From positions 50,351 through 114,350 of the forward strand of contig WTXI01000112.1 in NCBI GenBank assembly GCA_022376515.1: a DNA stretch of 64,000 nucleotides, read 5' to 3'. This document shows, piece after piece, positions 23,068-35,340 of the stretch. How positions within the stretch are numbered: the first letter of the stretch is position 1; each line of letters begins with the position of its first letter. The notes under the pieces were generated by a model. It ran no database searches, was not told the origin of the DNA, and saw nothing but the letters and a program-made list of their open reading frames with translations. This DNA is from Lactifluus volemus (lineage: Eukaryota > Basidiomycota > Agaricomycetes > Russulales > Russulaceae). The position numbers and the translations under genes were made by a program.

Positions 23068-24129
23068 CTTTGTCAAGGCGGTGATATGATAGTTGCTTTA
23101 GGGAATCAGGGACCGGCTGTTGGGTGTGCTTAAATGGAAATGGTTGAAGGGTGCGACCTGGCTACCCATGGGGGAATATCAATACAGTTAGAAGAATAAT
23201 GGCGACAATGACAGAGTATGCACACCTATGAGAGAGGAGGAAGTGAGGATAGGGAAGGTCATTGGAACCAACTCATATATGTGGGGTATACGGGCTCGTG
23301 AGCCAGTACCTCCACGACCAACCCTAAATCACCCGCTGTTAGAAGCCGAGACAGGAGACGGACGCGCACTTCAAGTTGAGACTCGGTAAGGAGAGGATCA
23401 ACTCTTCCTTAGTAATAGCGACATCTCTAGTCCTCTAGCCGTGCAACATTGTCTGTCACATGTTGAACATCGCGAGAGTGAATGAAACTAGGAAACTGGA
23501 TATCGATTCGAGCTCCTTGCAGGCGTTCCGAGTCGTCCGAGTTGTACTAAAGAATAGGAGCCACCCGGGCCCGGGCCGAGGGCGGCCAGCGCAGACGGAC
23601 CCCTCCCGATAGGTGTTGCGGGATATAGATACACTTTGAATGGAACAGGCAAGGTAGGAGGGGGGAATACCATAACACAAACGGGAAAGCTAGCTGACGA
23701 GGTGCAAGTCAGGAACGAAACTGAAATAGATCAACTTGGTAGGACAAGGAACGTCGAACGACAAGGAAACGTAATGGTAAGGAAAGGAGAATGGGTCGCA
23801 ACTTAATATAGAACGTAACTTGAGGCGTGGTAAAGTGATAGTCTGAGACAAGAGAAGACACAGAAATAAAATACACAGTAGGATCAGCAGTAGAGAGGAG
23901 AAGGAAGTAAACGCAAACCAGTGCAATATAACACTGAGCCGAGGCATAAAGGGCGGTTGTGGCTAAGGTGGTAAACGTACTCCTTGGGGCACGGGTGAGT
24001 TCAAAGGAAGGAAACGGAAGATAACGGGACGACGACAGATGGTAGATGGAGGAAAGGGGACGAGTGGAGTGGAAAGAAGTAAAAGCGAAGGTCTCCAAGG
24101 ACAGTGGCTGCGCTCTCCTTACGGTGCCC
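23068..24129. other. Intergenic: 3' flank block of F-box copy 6
   Basis: No gene. From about 23600 the sequence matches the 3' flanks of - strand copies 7, 8 and 9 (CATAACACAAACGGG, then TAATGGTAAGGAAA blocks), so this is one of four copies of a shared 3' flank. Confidence 0.6.
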
Positions 24130-25733
24130 TCACTTGCGCTGGTGAGAGACAGCTATAGAGCGACCGCAATGCTGGCGGGCTGCGACGAATGATTGTATGT
24201 CCGAGTCTTGTGGTGCAACTTCGTCTGACACATGCCCCACAACTTGAATGGAAAGGCTTTGTAGCGAGGGAAATACTTCGGCGGCCGATTCTCCGGTGAG
24301 TCCTTTTAACGCAGCTGCAATAGACAGCTCTAGCATGGCGGGTATTTGAAGACTCTGGACAGAGGGAAATGAGAGAAAGAGTTGGAGCCATAGCGAAGGA
24401 TCTATCTCGTCTGATTTGATCCTTTGCCCACCCAAATCGTCGCACCTGATGGTGAGTGATTCCACGGTAGAGCGGAAAGAGAAGATTTGGCTGCATATCT
24501 GTGCCATTGAAAACACTTGCCAATCTAAAGTGTCGCACATGACATGCCACGAGCAATTCTGACCTATCATTGTGAATGGACGGGGCGCCATATGATACCC
24601 CATATCAGATGGAAAGAAGACAGCCTCGGGGTAGAAACCGGAAGAATATTGTGGCGTATTCAAGTTAAAGCTCAAGGTTAGGTTGGGTGTCCTGAATGAG
24701 TCTAGGTGACCAAAAAACCGAATAGTTTGGGGAATATCAAAGACAAGCTGATTGAAGAAGACTATCTCGAAGCGATCGAATCTGAGTAGAGGTGCATCGA
24801 CTCCGGCCGCGAGAACTTCCAAGTACTCGCTGATACCCCGAAAATGTAACTCAGTGAGAGTGGGGAGAATAGAGCGGGTCTGTGGGGGGAGAGGCCGGTT
24901 TCTTCGTTTGGGGTGATGCGTCGGAGATTCGAATTTGATAATGAGCGATTCGAGCTTCGGCAATACGGACAGGCATGTGGCCATTCTCTCAGGTGGGATG
25001 TACCCAGAATTGGGTATTTTGAAAAGATGAAGAGATGTGAGGTCACTTGTGGACAAGAGGAGTCGTGGCAATGACGGAAATGAGATTGCCCAGAGGTAGA
25101 GGTCTTGTAAACGCAAGGCGGGTCCAATCAAGTATGTGATGGGTAGGGTTAACACACCAGAAAATGAAAGAAGGTGAAGAGATGTCAATTCCGGAAATGG
25201 CTCCTGCATCAACGTCGCTATTTGTTCCCATAAACCATCCCGGGTTAGTGGATTTCTGATAGTAATTTTCTGTACTCGATCAGGATGCTCCAATGCAGCA
25301 ATGAGGTTGTCGAATTTGCCCTCACTTGACCATTCATTCTCGACTACAAGAGGCAATATTGGCCAAATATCCAGCAGTCTCCTCACTGGCACTTTTGGTG
25401 TGCAAAAAAGTTGTAATTTGAGACGGAGTGGTGAAGTGAAAATGATGAATCGCCATCTTCGGCATACATGCACCAGCTTGGGCCAATTTAAATGCCATCT
25501 ATAAAGATTCGGCTTGGAGACTTGGTAGAATATTTCTAGCAGGACATCGTCTGGGAGAACATCGATGGGCACTCGTTGGAGCACGAAGCCTGCGCGATAC
25601 AACTTAGCAATCGTTTCAGTGGCCCTAGACGAGCCCTAATACCTGGACCTGATCGAATAAACCATCCATTGCAGTGACGTGCAAGTGGCTCTACTTTGTT
25701 CAAGCCCATAGGGGTGCCATCTGCGGGCGTCAT
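24130..25733 (-). CDS. F-box-like/LRR protein, copy 6
   Basis: Exons 25733-25643 and 25589-24130, 516 aa. The first exon (MTPADGTPMGLNKVEP) bears no resemblance to the MQMD exon of the + strand copies, though the intron sits at the same place and phase (GTATTA...GCGCAG). F-box core LPDDVLLEIFYQVSKPN, where + copies have IFDFYQ; then KLVHVCRRWRFIIFTSPLRL. The leucine-rich half shows ISFPSLPRLLLSTSDL, the PPERMATCLSVLPKL turn, FRGISEYLEVLAAGVDAPLL, FDIPQTIRFFGHLDSF and ICSQIFSFRSTVESL. It has an insert with YHMAPRPFTMIGQ not seen in the sisters. SCF receptor role inferred. Confidence 0.85.
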
Positions 25734-26409
25734 AAAGGTCTTAGGGAGTGACCAGCGGGTGATACTATTGTCTGGTTTGGAGAATGGTAGCGCAGTTGGT
25801 GGTGTGTAAGTTATTCGACTAGAGAATTATGAGTACTTACTATTTTTAAAATAGTGACTCGGACTTGGGGGTGTATAGGCACGCTCAGTAAGTTCCATGG
25901 ACAGAAATGTCAGCAGTTTAGCAGAGGGCGGCTCGAGTCACGCTTTTAACGTTTATTAATAAGTTACGTAGGTCACACGTTGTCCGCACGCACGCTTGAT
26001 CCATGGAGAATTGCCGCAAAATGAATAGATCCTACGGACAATGCGATGACGGCGGCGTCACGGCGGTTGTGATCAGGCGGTGCTTACCAATTCGATGATA
26101 TAAGATACCGGAGTTTCTTGCTTTGCCAGAGCGATCGAGTGCCTCATAGGACCAGGATTGATAGGGGGAACAGAGAACTGAGTACTATAAGATAAGATGC
26201 CGTCTCAACGTCGACGTTTATCTTGAGGTTTCAGCAACGGGTAATCGCAGTGTAGGCCCTTTGCAGGGGGGGCAACTTCCATCAAGATTAGTCACAACAC
26301 GGGGTGATGGCTTCACTTTGGCGGCGGACAGGCTGCGGACAGGCTGGACCGCTCTGACACGCGACAACTTGAACCGCAGGGACTCAAAGAACGGAGCGCA
26401 GGCAGTACT
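25734..26409. other. 5' flank of copy 6 and MITE empty site
   Basis: The promoter-side sequence (TTATGAGTAC..., CAGCAGTTTAGCAGAGGG) recurs upstream of copies 8 and 9. Near 26351-26400 the sequence CTCTGACACGCG...GACTCAAAGAACGGAG matches the flanks of the MITE at 38108 but has no MITE: an empty site. No gene. Confidence 0.65.
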
Positions 26410-27180
26410 TCAGTGATTAGCGTGATCGGCCTTCCTAGGAGGTAAGACGAGTCTAGCAATTCTTGAGAGAGAAAGTATATTGGATAGTGCGTGAGTGACG
26501 CTTGGAGCGGTAAAATATTCGGAAGAGCCTGAGACTTAGAGCCAGAGTCATGGATGTCCGGCTCGAGTTCCCGAAATGTGATCCAGCGGTCTGGTCCGGG
26601 CGGACTCCAGTCACGCTAGTGGACGAGAGAGACCGCACCTGTCTGCGTTCGAAGTTGTCAATCATGTGGCGGGTCCCCGCGCTACCTCGGACCCCGACGG
26701 TACCTCAGTTTCCCACGCATCACCATCCCAGCTCGTACATCTCGATCAACCTCGCTTCGCATCACCACAAACGCACGCTCCCAACTCAGCTTCGCGGCGC
26801 ACGGCGGCACCCTCGGCTCGACCCACACAGGCTTCACCTCCTTCCACACTCCCGCTTCCTCCTCACGCCGAGCCATTCAAATCCGCGCTCTCCTCCCACT
26901 CTCGCATTCTTTTCCTCTCCATTTCTGCACACTCATAATAGATTCCACACGACTTGGATACGTTCGCTCTCATCCTCGACAATATCGATATCCACCGCAC
27001 CCATGACTCGGATCACGCCTGCGTGATACGCCACCACACAAGCCCTAGCGCGAGGCATACCACCTTGTCCCCCGCAGGGACCCAAGTTATTCTTCCCTTC
27101 GGCTAGAACAGGCGTGGGCATTTCCCAGCTTGTCGTCACGCGTTGGGAATGCGGGCAGAGCCGTCGAATGGGGTGAGGAA
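26410..27180 (+). pseudogene. Rab7-like pseudogene A
   Basis: A P-loop-like remnant (VIGLPRR.DESS in broken frame, 26420-26455) is followed, after loss of the whole middle of the GTPase, by the insertion region: GTGGACGAGAGAGA at about 26620, the poly-Ser/His part (CACCACAAACGCAC..., 26765-26940), then GGACCCAAGTTATTCTTCCC and the near-C-terminal GTCACGCGTTGGGAATG. Frameshifts and deletions throughout, and no NKTD or DTAGQ box. It runs at 27180 straight into E2-derived sequence. Confidence 0.75.
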
Positions 27181-27184
27181 CAGC

Positions 27185-27655
27185 AGTGCGGGTAGGGAAA
27201 GCACGTCCTTGGCCTCGAACTTGACACTGGTCGCCGACCCCGATCCCGACACGGTCGATTCCGAGGAGGGTGTTATCCGGATCTAGTTGATGTAAATGAC
27301 GAGCTACTGGCCTTTCCGATGCGATCTACGGTTCGGAACCACCGGGTTAGTTCCCGGCCCGGGAGCGACTCGGACACGCTCCTCTCGTGGTGTAAGCGCG
27401 CCCGTGGTTGGGCTCACATCGGGGACTCAGATGTTAGAACATCAAACAGATCTGGCGCTTCTTTGTCGACCTCAATGATGCACAGACCTTCACCAACTTT
27501 GGCTACCTGTCCTTACACAGTACCTTCATACGGACTCGTGATCCCCGCGCTGGCTATATCACTCTTCACTTCACAGGTGAATGTTCAACAGCTAGGGGGG
27601 AAGTGGTTGTATGAACATACCATTTGATGACTTTGCACTTGATTATGCCCTTGTA
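27185..27655 (-). pseudogene. BCKDH E2 pseudogene fragment A
   Basis: On the - strand this matches the intact E2 gene from the linker after the lipoyl domain back to its 5' exon (AGCACGTCCTTGGCCTCG, then GTGGTTGGGCT, TCGACCTCAATGATGCACAG, ACCATTTGATGACTT). Small deletions break the frame in several places. The catalytic domain is absent. It is joined head-on to Rab pseudogene A. Confidence 0.8.
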
Positions 27656-28269
27656 TGGTTGAGTACGAGCACAAGAAAAACGCTAAACGGACGCATTTTT
27701 TGTATTGGAAACAGCGAAACGATATGAGCGGCGATTGTATACAAGAGGAACGACGGAACGACAGAGAAATGCGGGGCCACAACTTTGCGCCCAGAGAAAA
27801 AAAAGAAAAACATACATTTTGAATTCAAATAGGGAACAGGGCAAGGAGGAGAGATGCCATAACACAAACGGGTAAGCCAACTGACTTGGTGGGACAAAGG
27901 CGTCGAACAGCAAGAAACGTAATGGTAGGGAAACGAGATTGGTTCGTAAAATGATATACAACGCAATGCGATGCGTGGTAAGCAGTCTGAAATAAGAGGA
28001 GACAAAGAGATAGATGACACAATGGGGTCAGCGATTATAAAGGGGTTCAGTTGGCTGAGTGGGCTTTGCGGAGTACAAGACAAGGCGGAGGCCGGGGCAC
28101 GCTGGCACCACTGGGCTGATGGCACATGAGTATCTAGAATCGCAGTCAGAAACGGAAGATAAAAGGGATGAGGACAGATGGTAGATGGAGGAAAGGGAAC
28201 GAGTGGAGTGGAAAGAAGCAAAATGCGAAAGACTCCAAGGACAGTGGCTGCGCTTACCATACGGTGTCC
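27656..28269. other. 3' flank block of F-box copy 7
   Basis: Repeat of the block seen at 23600-24129, 32330-32823 and 35640-36059. No gene; pyrimidine-rich on the - strand. Confidence 0.6.
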
Positions 28270-29831
28270 TCACTTGCGGCGGCGACCCGGGCGAGAGACA
28301 GTTACTGGACGACCACAATTCTGGCGGGCTGTGATGTATGATTGTATGCCTTTTGACGCAAATTTGTCTGACACGCGCCCCACAATGGAAAGGCTATGTA
28401 GCGAGGGTAATAGATAGGTGGCAAATTCCCCCGTTGGCCCCACTAACGCGTCTGCAATGGACTGCTCTAGCATGGCAGGTATTTGAAGACTCTGGACAGA
28501 GGGAAATGAGCGAAAGAGATCGAGCCATGCCGTGTGATATATCTTGATTTCTTGCAGTGAGCTGTAACCGTCCCACCTGATGACGAGCGATTCCACGCTG
28601 GAGCGGAAGGACGGGATCTGGTTGCAGATCTGTGCCATTGAAGACACTTGCAAACCCAAACCGTAGGACAAGTCATCTATGGTATCGCATAACCAGTTCC
28701 CCATCATTATGAATTCACAAGGCACGATATGAGATGGAAAGAAAACAGCCTCGCAGGAGGAATCGAGAGAAAAAGGCCATCCATTAAATCTCAAGGTTAG
28801 ACTGGATGTCCCGAATGAGTCAAGGTGATCAAAGAACCGAAAAGTTTGGGGAAGATCAAAGTGAACCCGTTCGGAGAAGACTATCTTGAAGCGATCGAAC
28901 CTGAGTAGAGGTGCATCGATTTGGGCCACGAGAACTTCCAGGTACTCGTTGATACCTTGAAAATCCAATTTGGTGAGAGCGGGGAGAACAGACCGGGTCT
29001 GTGGTGGGACAGGTCGGTTTCCTCGTCTGGGGAGATACGTCGGAGATCGGAAGTTGATGGTGAGGAATTTGAGCTTCGGCAACACTGACAGGCATGTGGC
29101 CATTGTCTCGGGTGGGATGTACCCAGAATTAGGTATATTGAAAAGATGAAGAGATGTGAGGTCTCTTGTAGACAAGAGGAGTTGTGGCAATGACGGAAAT
29201 GAGATCTCTGAGAGAGTGAGATCTTGTAGACACGGGGCAGATCGATTCAAGAATGTGTTGGGAAGGGTTAACACACCAGACAATGATTGAAGGCAAAGAG
29301 CTGACAATTCCGGAAATGGCTCCTGCATCACCATCGCTATTCGTTCCCATAAACCATCCCGGGTTAGTGGATCTCTGATAGCAATTTCCTGTACTCGATC
29401 ACGATGCTCCAATGCGGCAATCAGGTTGGCGATTTTGGCCTCACTCGACCGTTTCGAGTCATTCTCGATTATGAGAGGAATTGTTGGCCAAATATCGAGC
29501 AGCTTCTTCACTGGCGCTTTTGATGCGCACAAAAGTTGCAATTTGAGAAGGGATGGTGATCCAAAAATGACGAGTCGCCATCTTCGGCATACATGCACCA
29601 GCTTGGGCCACATCAAATGCCATATAGTAAAATCTTTGGAGGCTTGATAGAATATTTCTAGCAGGACATCGTCTGGGAGCAATCCGATGGGCGTTGGTTG
29701 AAGCACGAGGCCTGCACAATACAACTCAGTATTCGTTGCACTGGCCCTAGATGAGCCCTACCTGAGCGTGCAACTCGCTTTACTCTGTTCCAGCCTATGA
29801 AGTTGAAGCTGCCACTGGCATCCACCGGCAT
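28270..29831 (-). CDS. F-box-like/LRR protein, copy 7
   Basis: Exons 29831-29762 and 29711-28270, 503 aa. Exon 1 begins MPVDASGSFNFIGWNRVK; its intron uses GTAGGG...GTGCAG. F-box core LLPDDVLLEIFYQASKDF, with KLVHVCRRWRLVIFGSPSLL. The middle has EISFPSLPQLLLSTRDL, ETMATCLSVLPKL, FQGINEYLEVLVAQIDAPLL, and HFDLPQTFRFFDHLDSF in place of the FDIPQTIRFF seen in most sisters. The region before the C-terminus (VGPTGEFATYLLPSLHSL) replaces the usual ESAAEVFPSL, so this copy has drifted most within the - strand group. The frame is nevertheless fully open. Confidence 0.83.
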
Positions 29832-30479
29832 CCTAGGGAGTGACCAGCGGGCAATACTGTTTCCTGGTCAGGAGACAGGAGAAAGGAGTTAGTGGTGCCT
29901 CCTGAGTGGGTAATCGGAATTTATAGGATCATCGTCAGGAGTCGGCAGGTCACACGATGTCACAATAGCTATGGGCGAAGATGACTCAAAGTCCACCAGC
30001 ATGGTAGACGATGTTGTGTGTAAGAAAAGTCTGGATTTGAGGGAATTTACCTATGTCATGTCTACTACGATGAATGACTGACTCGGATGTGCATGATAAT
30101 AACAGCGAGTTGCAGGCCTGGTACCTTCCTTGTCATTGCGCGAAGCTCGAAAAATGGACCGTTGGAGGGCTGCATAAGTGTTAAACAATGGCCTAGGAAA
30201 TAGATGTCGAGAATGGCGCCGTCTCAAAGGCCAGCAGCCACCCTCTTGGAGGTGTCCGTGTGGATGAAATGCGCGATGAACTAAACTTGAACTCGTAGCG
30301 AGTCGTAGGGTGCAAGGCTGCATCAGCAAACTGGGACAAAACACGTGACGGCACCCGCGTCTACTGCCCCGCAGACCAACTCGTCCTTCGGGATCCACGC
30401 ACAGACCAGCTCATCTATCACAGTCCCACTCGCATTCCCGGGATACTGACACCTTGAGAGGGGGGTATTGGGGATGTGC
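29832..30479. other. 5' flank of copy 7
   Basis: Promoter side of copy 7, then about 500 bp (30040-30460) with an open - strand frame of 115 codons that has no recognised domain. No gene supported. Confidence 0.45.
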
Positions 30480-31806
30480 ACCGACAACGACGACTACGAG
30501 TGGACAACAAAAGTATGTCTCTGGTCACTATTGGTACCTATTTCATCTCCAAAACGCTACCTCATCACTCCAATCCAGACGAATATGTTACTCTCCAAGT
30601 CTGGCTACGTCCAAGTCGTTCCTCCCCTTTGTTTGTTGTATCCTCGCGCGCTAGCTGCGCACCACTCACGCGATTCGACTCTTACAACTACATGATACCG
30701 CCGGCCAAGGACGCTTCTCCTCACCCTCTACTGCATATTTTCGTGGTGCGGATTCTCATGTTCGACGTGACGTCAATAATCCTGCGGCGCTGCACGCCCT
30801 CACCCGATGGTGGTCCGAATTTCGTACCTGCGTACCGCTCGCACTGAAGACATGGCAGAATCCTGCCTCGTGGCGGTTAGAAGATCGACCTCATCTCTGG
30901 TTCGGATAAAGCTACTACTAGTATGGAAGAGGATGCGCTGCGCCTCATCGGCGAGCTCGTTCCACCCTCGGACACGCGATTTATCAGCAGTCCAGCAACG
31001 CCGGTGGACGAGAGACTAGTTACCCGCCCGCGTCGTCAATGGATCCGACGACGATGAAATGTGCGTATATACGAACGGAAATTTGAATCCGGATACATCT
31101 CAGTCAGAGGATATCATCCTCTTGGATGAGGCCAGCACCGCCCACGCCACCCCCGGACGCCGACGGTGATCCCGAAGTCGACACGGATACTTCAGTTCCC
31201 ACCATCATGATCCCTCCTCGATCGACCTCGCTTCGCATCATGACAATCTCACATCTAAATCCCACTCGCGCAACTCCCAACTCAGCTTCCGGGCGGCGCA
31301 CGGCGGCACGCTCGGCTACCCACACTGGCTTCACCTCCTTCCACACTCCCGCTTCCTCCTTTCCCGATTGTGCTCACCGCGAACCATTCGAATCCGGGCC
31401 GTCCTCCCCACTCTCACGTTCTCGCTCCCCTTCGTTCTCTTTTCCATTGTTACATGCTCGCAATAGTAGATCCCGCACGACTCGGAGACGCTCGCTCTCA
31501 TCATCGACGATATCCATATCCACCGCACCCACAATCACGCCAGCGCGATACGCTACGGCGCAAGCCCTCGCACGAGCCATGCCACCTCGCCCCCCGCGAG
31601 GACCCAAGTTATTCTTCACTTCGGCTAAGACGGGCGCGGGTGTTCTCGGACGTGTTTGCTTACATCGCACAGTGTGGTCACGCGCTGGGAATGGGAGGAA
31701 ACGGGGGCCGAGTCGCCGAATGGGGTGAGGAACAGCAGCACGGTCGGTCTTGATCAAGCTATGATCGGGCAAAAGAAGACATTTAGAAGTCCTTGCTGTT
31801 CTTCGT
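30480..31806 (+). pseudogene. Rab7-like pseudogene B
   Basis: Collinear with the intact gene from exon 2 to the stop: YVSGH-coding TATGTCTCTGGTCAC (30511), ACGCTACCTCATCACTCC, GATACCGCCGGCCAAGG (30696, switch II), CCCTCACCCGATGGTGGTCC, the CACGCCACCCCCGGACGCCG region, the Ser-rich insertion, ACTTCGGCTAAGACGGGCG (G5) and the CCSS end. The P-loop exon is missing, NKTD is lost through a deletion at about 30880 and several frameshifts occur. The 3' flank is also duplicated, so the whole 3' part of the locus was copied. Confidence 0.85.
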
Positions 31807-32823
31807 GAGGATTGGGGTAATCTTATCTAGGTTATCTATGTCGATCCTTTTTCCTAGGTTGGAACGTCGTTGCCGTGTACATGGATACTGTTGTACGTGC
31901 ACTTCTTAACAGAAGGACTTGTATACTTACAGTACTATCTACCTTGTCCTTGACATGTCTGACAAGCCCACGGCTCACCGACTCTACTTCAAGTGGCAAA
32001 GTAGTACCGGCCGTTCCTAATTGATAGATCCCAAGTCCGTGAGCTTCACTGCAACGTCGCAGACTGTACTTCTGCAGTACATATCGGCAACACCATGACA
32101 GTAAATTAGGGGAAAACTGCGGTATCTGGACGTCCAAACGGCGTTTTTGATATTGGAAGCAATGGTACGATATAGGTGGCTCAGCCGATAGCATACAAGA
32201 GGAGAGACGGAACGACAGAAATTCGGGGTCACTGCTTTGCGCGAGCAGCGCCATCCATCCTCTCCAGTTCTGTAAATATGAGGGCCGTGCCTTCTTCGAC
32301 ATTGGCGTTGCGGAATATAAGTGTTGAACTTGAAAACAAAACAAAAAGATATATTTTTGAATGCATATACGGAGAACAGGCCATGACACAACGGGTAAGC
32401 TAACTGACGACTCGGAAGCGCAACTTGAAGTCAAGAACGAAATTGAAATAGAGAAACTTGGTGGGACAAGGACGTCGAACCGTAAGGAAACGAAATGGTA
32501 AGGAAAGGAGAACGGGTCCCAACCTAATATAGAACGTGATTCGAGGCGTGGTAAGTAGTCCATCTGAGACAAGAGAAGACAAAGAGTTACAGGACACAGC
32601 CAGTGCAACACAGCACTGAATCAAGGCGTAAAGGGTGGTCGTGGCCGAGGTGGCATTGCGGAGTACAAGACGGAGCGGAGGGCACGGGTTGATGACACAT
32701 GGGCGGTCCAGAATCGCAGTCGTACACGGAAGATAACGGGACGAAGACCGATGGTAGAAGGAAAGAAAAGGAACGAGTGGAAAGAAGTTAAAGACTCCAA
32801 GGACAATGGCTGCGCTGGTGTCC
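31807..32823. other. Duplicated Rab 3' flank joined to F-box 3' flank block
   Basis: 31807-32330 repeats the Rab 3' flank at 21055-21480; from there to 32823 it is the F-box 3' block. No gene. At 21480 the other copy is interrupted by the helicase pseudogene, so this copy shows the order before that interruption. Confidence 0.65.
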
Positions 32824-34328
32824 TTACTTGCTGCTGCGCGAGACGGCTACAGGGCGACCGCTGTGCTGGCGGGCTGCGACGAATGATTGCATACCATGTG
32901 GCGCAGCTTCAACGGATTTTTCCTGATGAAGTTTAGCCATTCGCCCCACAATGGAAAGGCTGTGTAGCGAGGGGAATACTTCGGCGGCCGATTCTCCTGT
33001 GAGCCCTTCTAACGCAGCTGCGATGGACAGCTCTAGCGTGGCGGATATTTCAAGACTCTGGACAGAGGGAAATGAGTGAAAGAGTTGGAGCCATACCGTA
33101 GGATCTATCTCTATTTCTGGCAGGATGTCCCAAATGAACAACTCGATGAGGAGGGATTCCACGCTAGATCGGAAGGACAGAATCTGGCTGCATATCTGTG
33201 CCATTGAAAACACTTGCCTATCTAAAGTGTCACACATGATAACCCACCGGCTAGAGAGCAACAAGTCAGCGCTGATACCCGGATAGAACCTCAAGGATAG
33301 GTTGGATGTCCTGAACGACTCTAGATGACCAGAGAACCGAACGATTTGGGGGATGTCAAACACAGGCTGATTGAAGAAGGTTATCTGATCGAACTTGAGT
33401 AGAGGTGCATCTATTCGGGCCGCGAGAACTTCAAGGTACTCGCTGATACCTCGAAACACCAATTGGGTGAGAGCGGGGAGAACTGACCGGGTCTGTGGGG
33501 GGAGAGGTCGGTTTCTTCGTTTGGGGTCAGGCATAGGAGATTCGAATTTGATGGCGAGGGAATCGAGCTTCGGCAATATGGACAGGCATGTGGCCATTCT
33601 CTCGGGTGGGATGTACCCAGAATTAGGTATCTCGAAAAGATGAAGAGATGTGAGGTCTCTTGTAGACAAGAGGAGTCGTGGAAGCGACGGAAATGAGATC
33701 CGCGCGAGCGAGAGATGTTGTAAGCGCGAGGCGGATCCATTCAAGAAGGTGTTGGGAAGAGGTATCACACCAGGAAATGACATAAGGGAAAGAGATGTCA
33801 ATTCCGGAAATGTCTCCTCCATCACCGTCACTGTTTGTTCCAATAAAGAATACCGGGTTAGTGGATCTATGAAAAGACTAATTTTCTGTACGCGATCAGG
33901 ATGTTCCAATGCGGCAATGAGGTTGTCGACTTTGTCCTCTTTATTGCGGCTGAAGGGGCTGGTGTCGACTACGAGAGGAAATGTTGGCCAAATATCGAGC
34001 ATTTTCCTCACTGGCGTTCTTGGTGTGCAAAAAAGTTGCAATTCGAGACGTTTTGGTGATGCAAAAATGATGAATCTCCATCTTCCGCATACATGCACCA
34101 GCCTGCGCCATTGACAACAATTCATCTTGGAGACTTGATAGAATATTTCTAACAGGACTTCGTCTGGCAGCGATCTGATGGACACTCGTTCGAGCACTAG
34201 GCCAGGACGATACAACTCAGCAATCATTGATGTGACCCTAGCCAAGTCCTAAGACTCCTACCTGGTCCATCCATAAACGATTCCTGTGCAACTCTGTTCA
34301 AGCCTATGGAGCGTCCATCCGTCGGCAT
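32824..34328 (-). CDS. F-box-like/LRR protein, copy 8 (shifted splice acceptor)
   Basis: Exons 34328-34262 and 34196-32824, 479 aa, the shortest intact member. Exon 1 reads MPTDGRSIGLNRVAQE. The acceptor used by the sisters (CAG before GCCT) has become CTG here; a C-to-A change a few bases on makes a new AG, so exon 2 starts six bases later and the frame is kept with two residues lost. An ATG inside the intron (34228-34226) is an alternative start. F-box core LPDEVLLEIFYQVSKMN, RLVHVCGRWRFIIFASP (VCGRW for VCRRW). The leucine-rich half is typical, but the stretch before RWVIMCDTLDRQVFSM is about 20 residues shorter than in copy 6. Confidence 0.82.
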
Positions 34329-34611
34329 TAAAAAGGTCTCAGGGAATGACGAGATACAATTGTCTGGTCGGGACAATGGAGTCAGGGGCACATATTCGAG
34401 CCTGAAGCCGGAGCTCAGATTTATGAGTACCTACCACTTTTGTAATGGTGACAACTCGGAAGGATATAGGCGTGCTCCGTAGGATCCATTGTCAAAAGTG
34501 TCAGCAGTTTAGTAGAGAGCCGTTGGCCTAGTACTTGAGTTACCCGTCCGACAGTCCACGTGACTACCACAGTCACAAATGGTTGTCAAATGCGGAGCAT
34601 TGGGAACAAGA
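34329..34611. other. 5' flank of copy 8
   Basis: Repeat of the promoter-side block of copies 6 and 9 (TTATGAGTACCTACCAC, CAGCAGTTTAG). Under 300 bp and without a gene. Confidence 0.6.
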
Positions 34612-34872
34612 TCGACGAAATGTGAGTACATATGAACGGAAATTTGAATCTGGATACAACATCTCAGCCGGAGGGTATCACTTCTCTTGGACGAGACCAG
34701 CTCCCCCAGTGGTTGGCACCCACGCTACCCTGGACGCCGCCGACGGTGATCCCGAAGCCGACACGGCTACCTCCATGCCCACCCATCGTGCATCATGATC
34801 CACCTGTACATCCTCGATCGACCAAGCTTCGCATCACCCACAAACGCACATCCAAATCCCACTCACACAAGC
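34612..34872 (+). pseudogene. Rab7-like pseudogene C (insertion-loop fragment)
   Basis: Corresponds to the middle of the long loop of the Rab gene: GAACGGAAATTTGAATC, GACGCCGACGGTGATCCCG-like and ACGCACATCCAAATCCCACT. Frame broken, nothing of the GTPase fold left. It passes into E2 sequence at 34873. Confidence 0.75.
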
Positions 34873-35340
34873 ACGTCCTTGGCCTCGGACTTGACACTCG
34901 TGTTATTCGGGTCTAGTAGATGCAAATGACGAGCTACTGACCGCTTTTCCAACGTGATCTGGGGCTCGGAAACTCCAGGCTGGAGCGACGTGCCGCTCTT
35001 TTTTTTTTTTTTTTGACGCGCCGCTCTTGTGACGTAAACTCGCCTGTAGTTGGCGTCCCCCCAAAGGATCGGACACTTCTTGGTCAACCTCAATGACGCA
35101 CACTGGCAGACCTTTCGCCAACTTTGGCTTCCTGTCCTTCTTTCACGGGGATTTCCTTGAGGGTGCCTTCATACGGACTCGTGGCTGTCCTTATCACTCT
35201 GCACTTCACAGAGCGAGTCACACATGCGAATCATGGATCGAGTAGATATGCTCCCGTTGATAAAGCGGAAATGTCTCAATGGCCAGAGGGAAAGGGTTCT
35301 ATACGAATATACCATTTAATGATTTCGCACTCGTATATGC
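34873..35340 (-). pseudogene. BCKDH E2 pseudogene fragment C
   Basis: Same part of E2 as fragment A (GCACGTCCTTGGCCTCGGAC, then CGACGAGCTGCTGA-like, CAACCTCAATGACGCACA, TACGGACTCGTGG). A run of 16 T at about 35000-35015 and several deletions have destroyed the frame. The E2 breakpoint lies within about 10 bp of the one in fragment A. Confidence 0.8.

Noticed and set aside
30051..30398. 115-codon - strand frame
   Set aside because: No domain, no start context and not conserved at the equivalent place next to other F-box copies.
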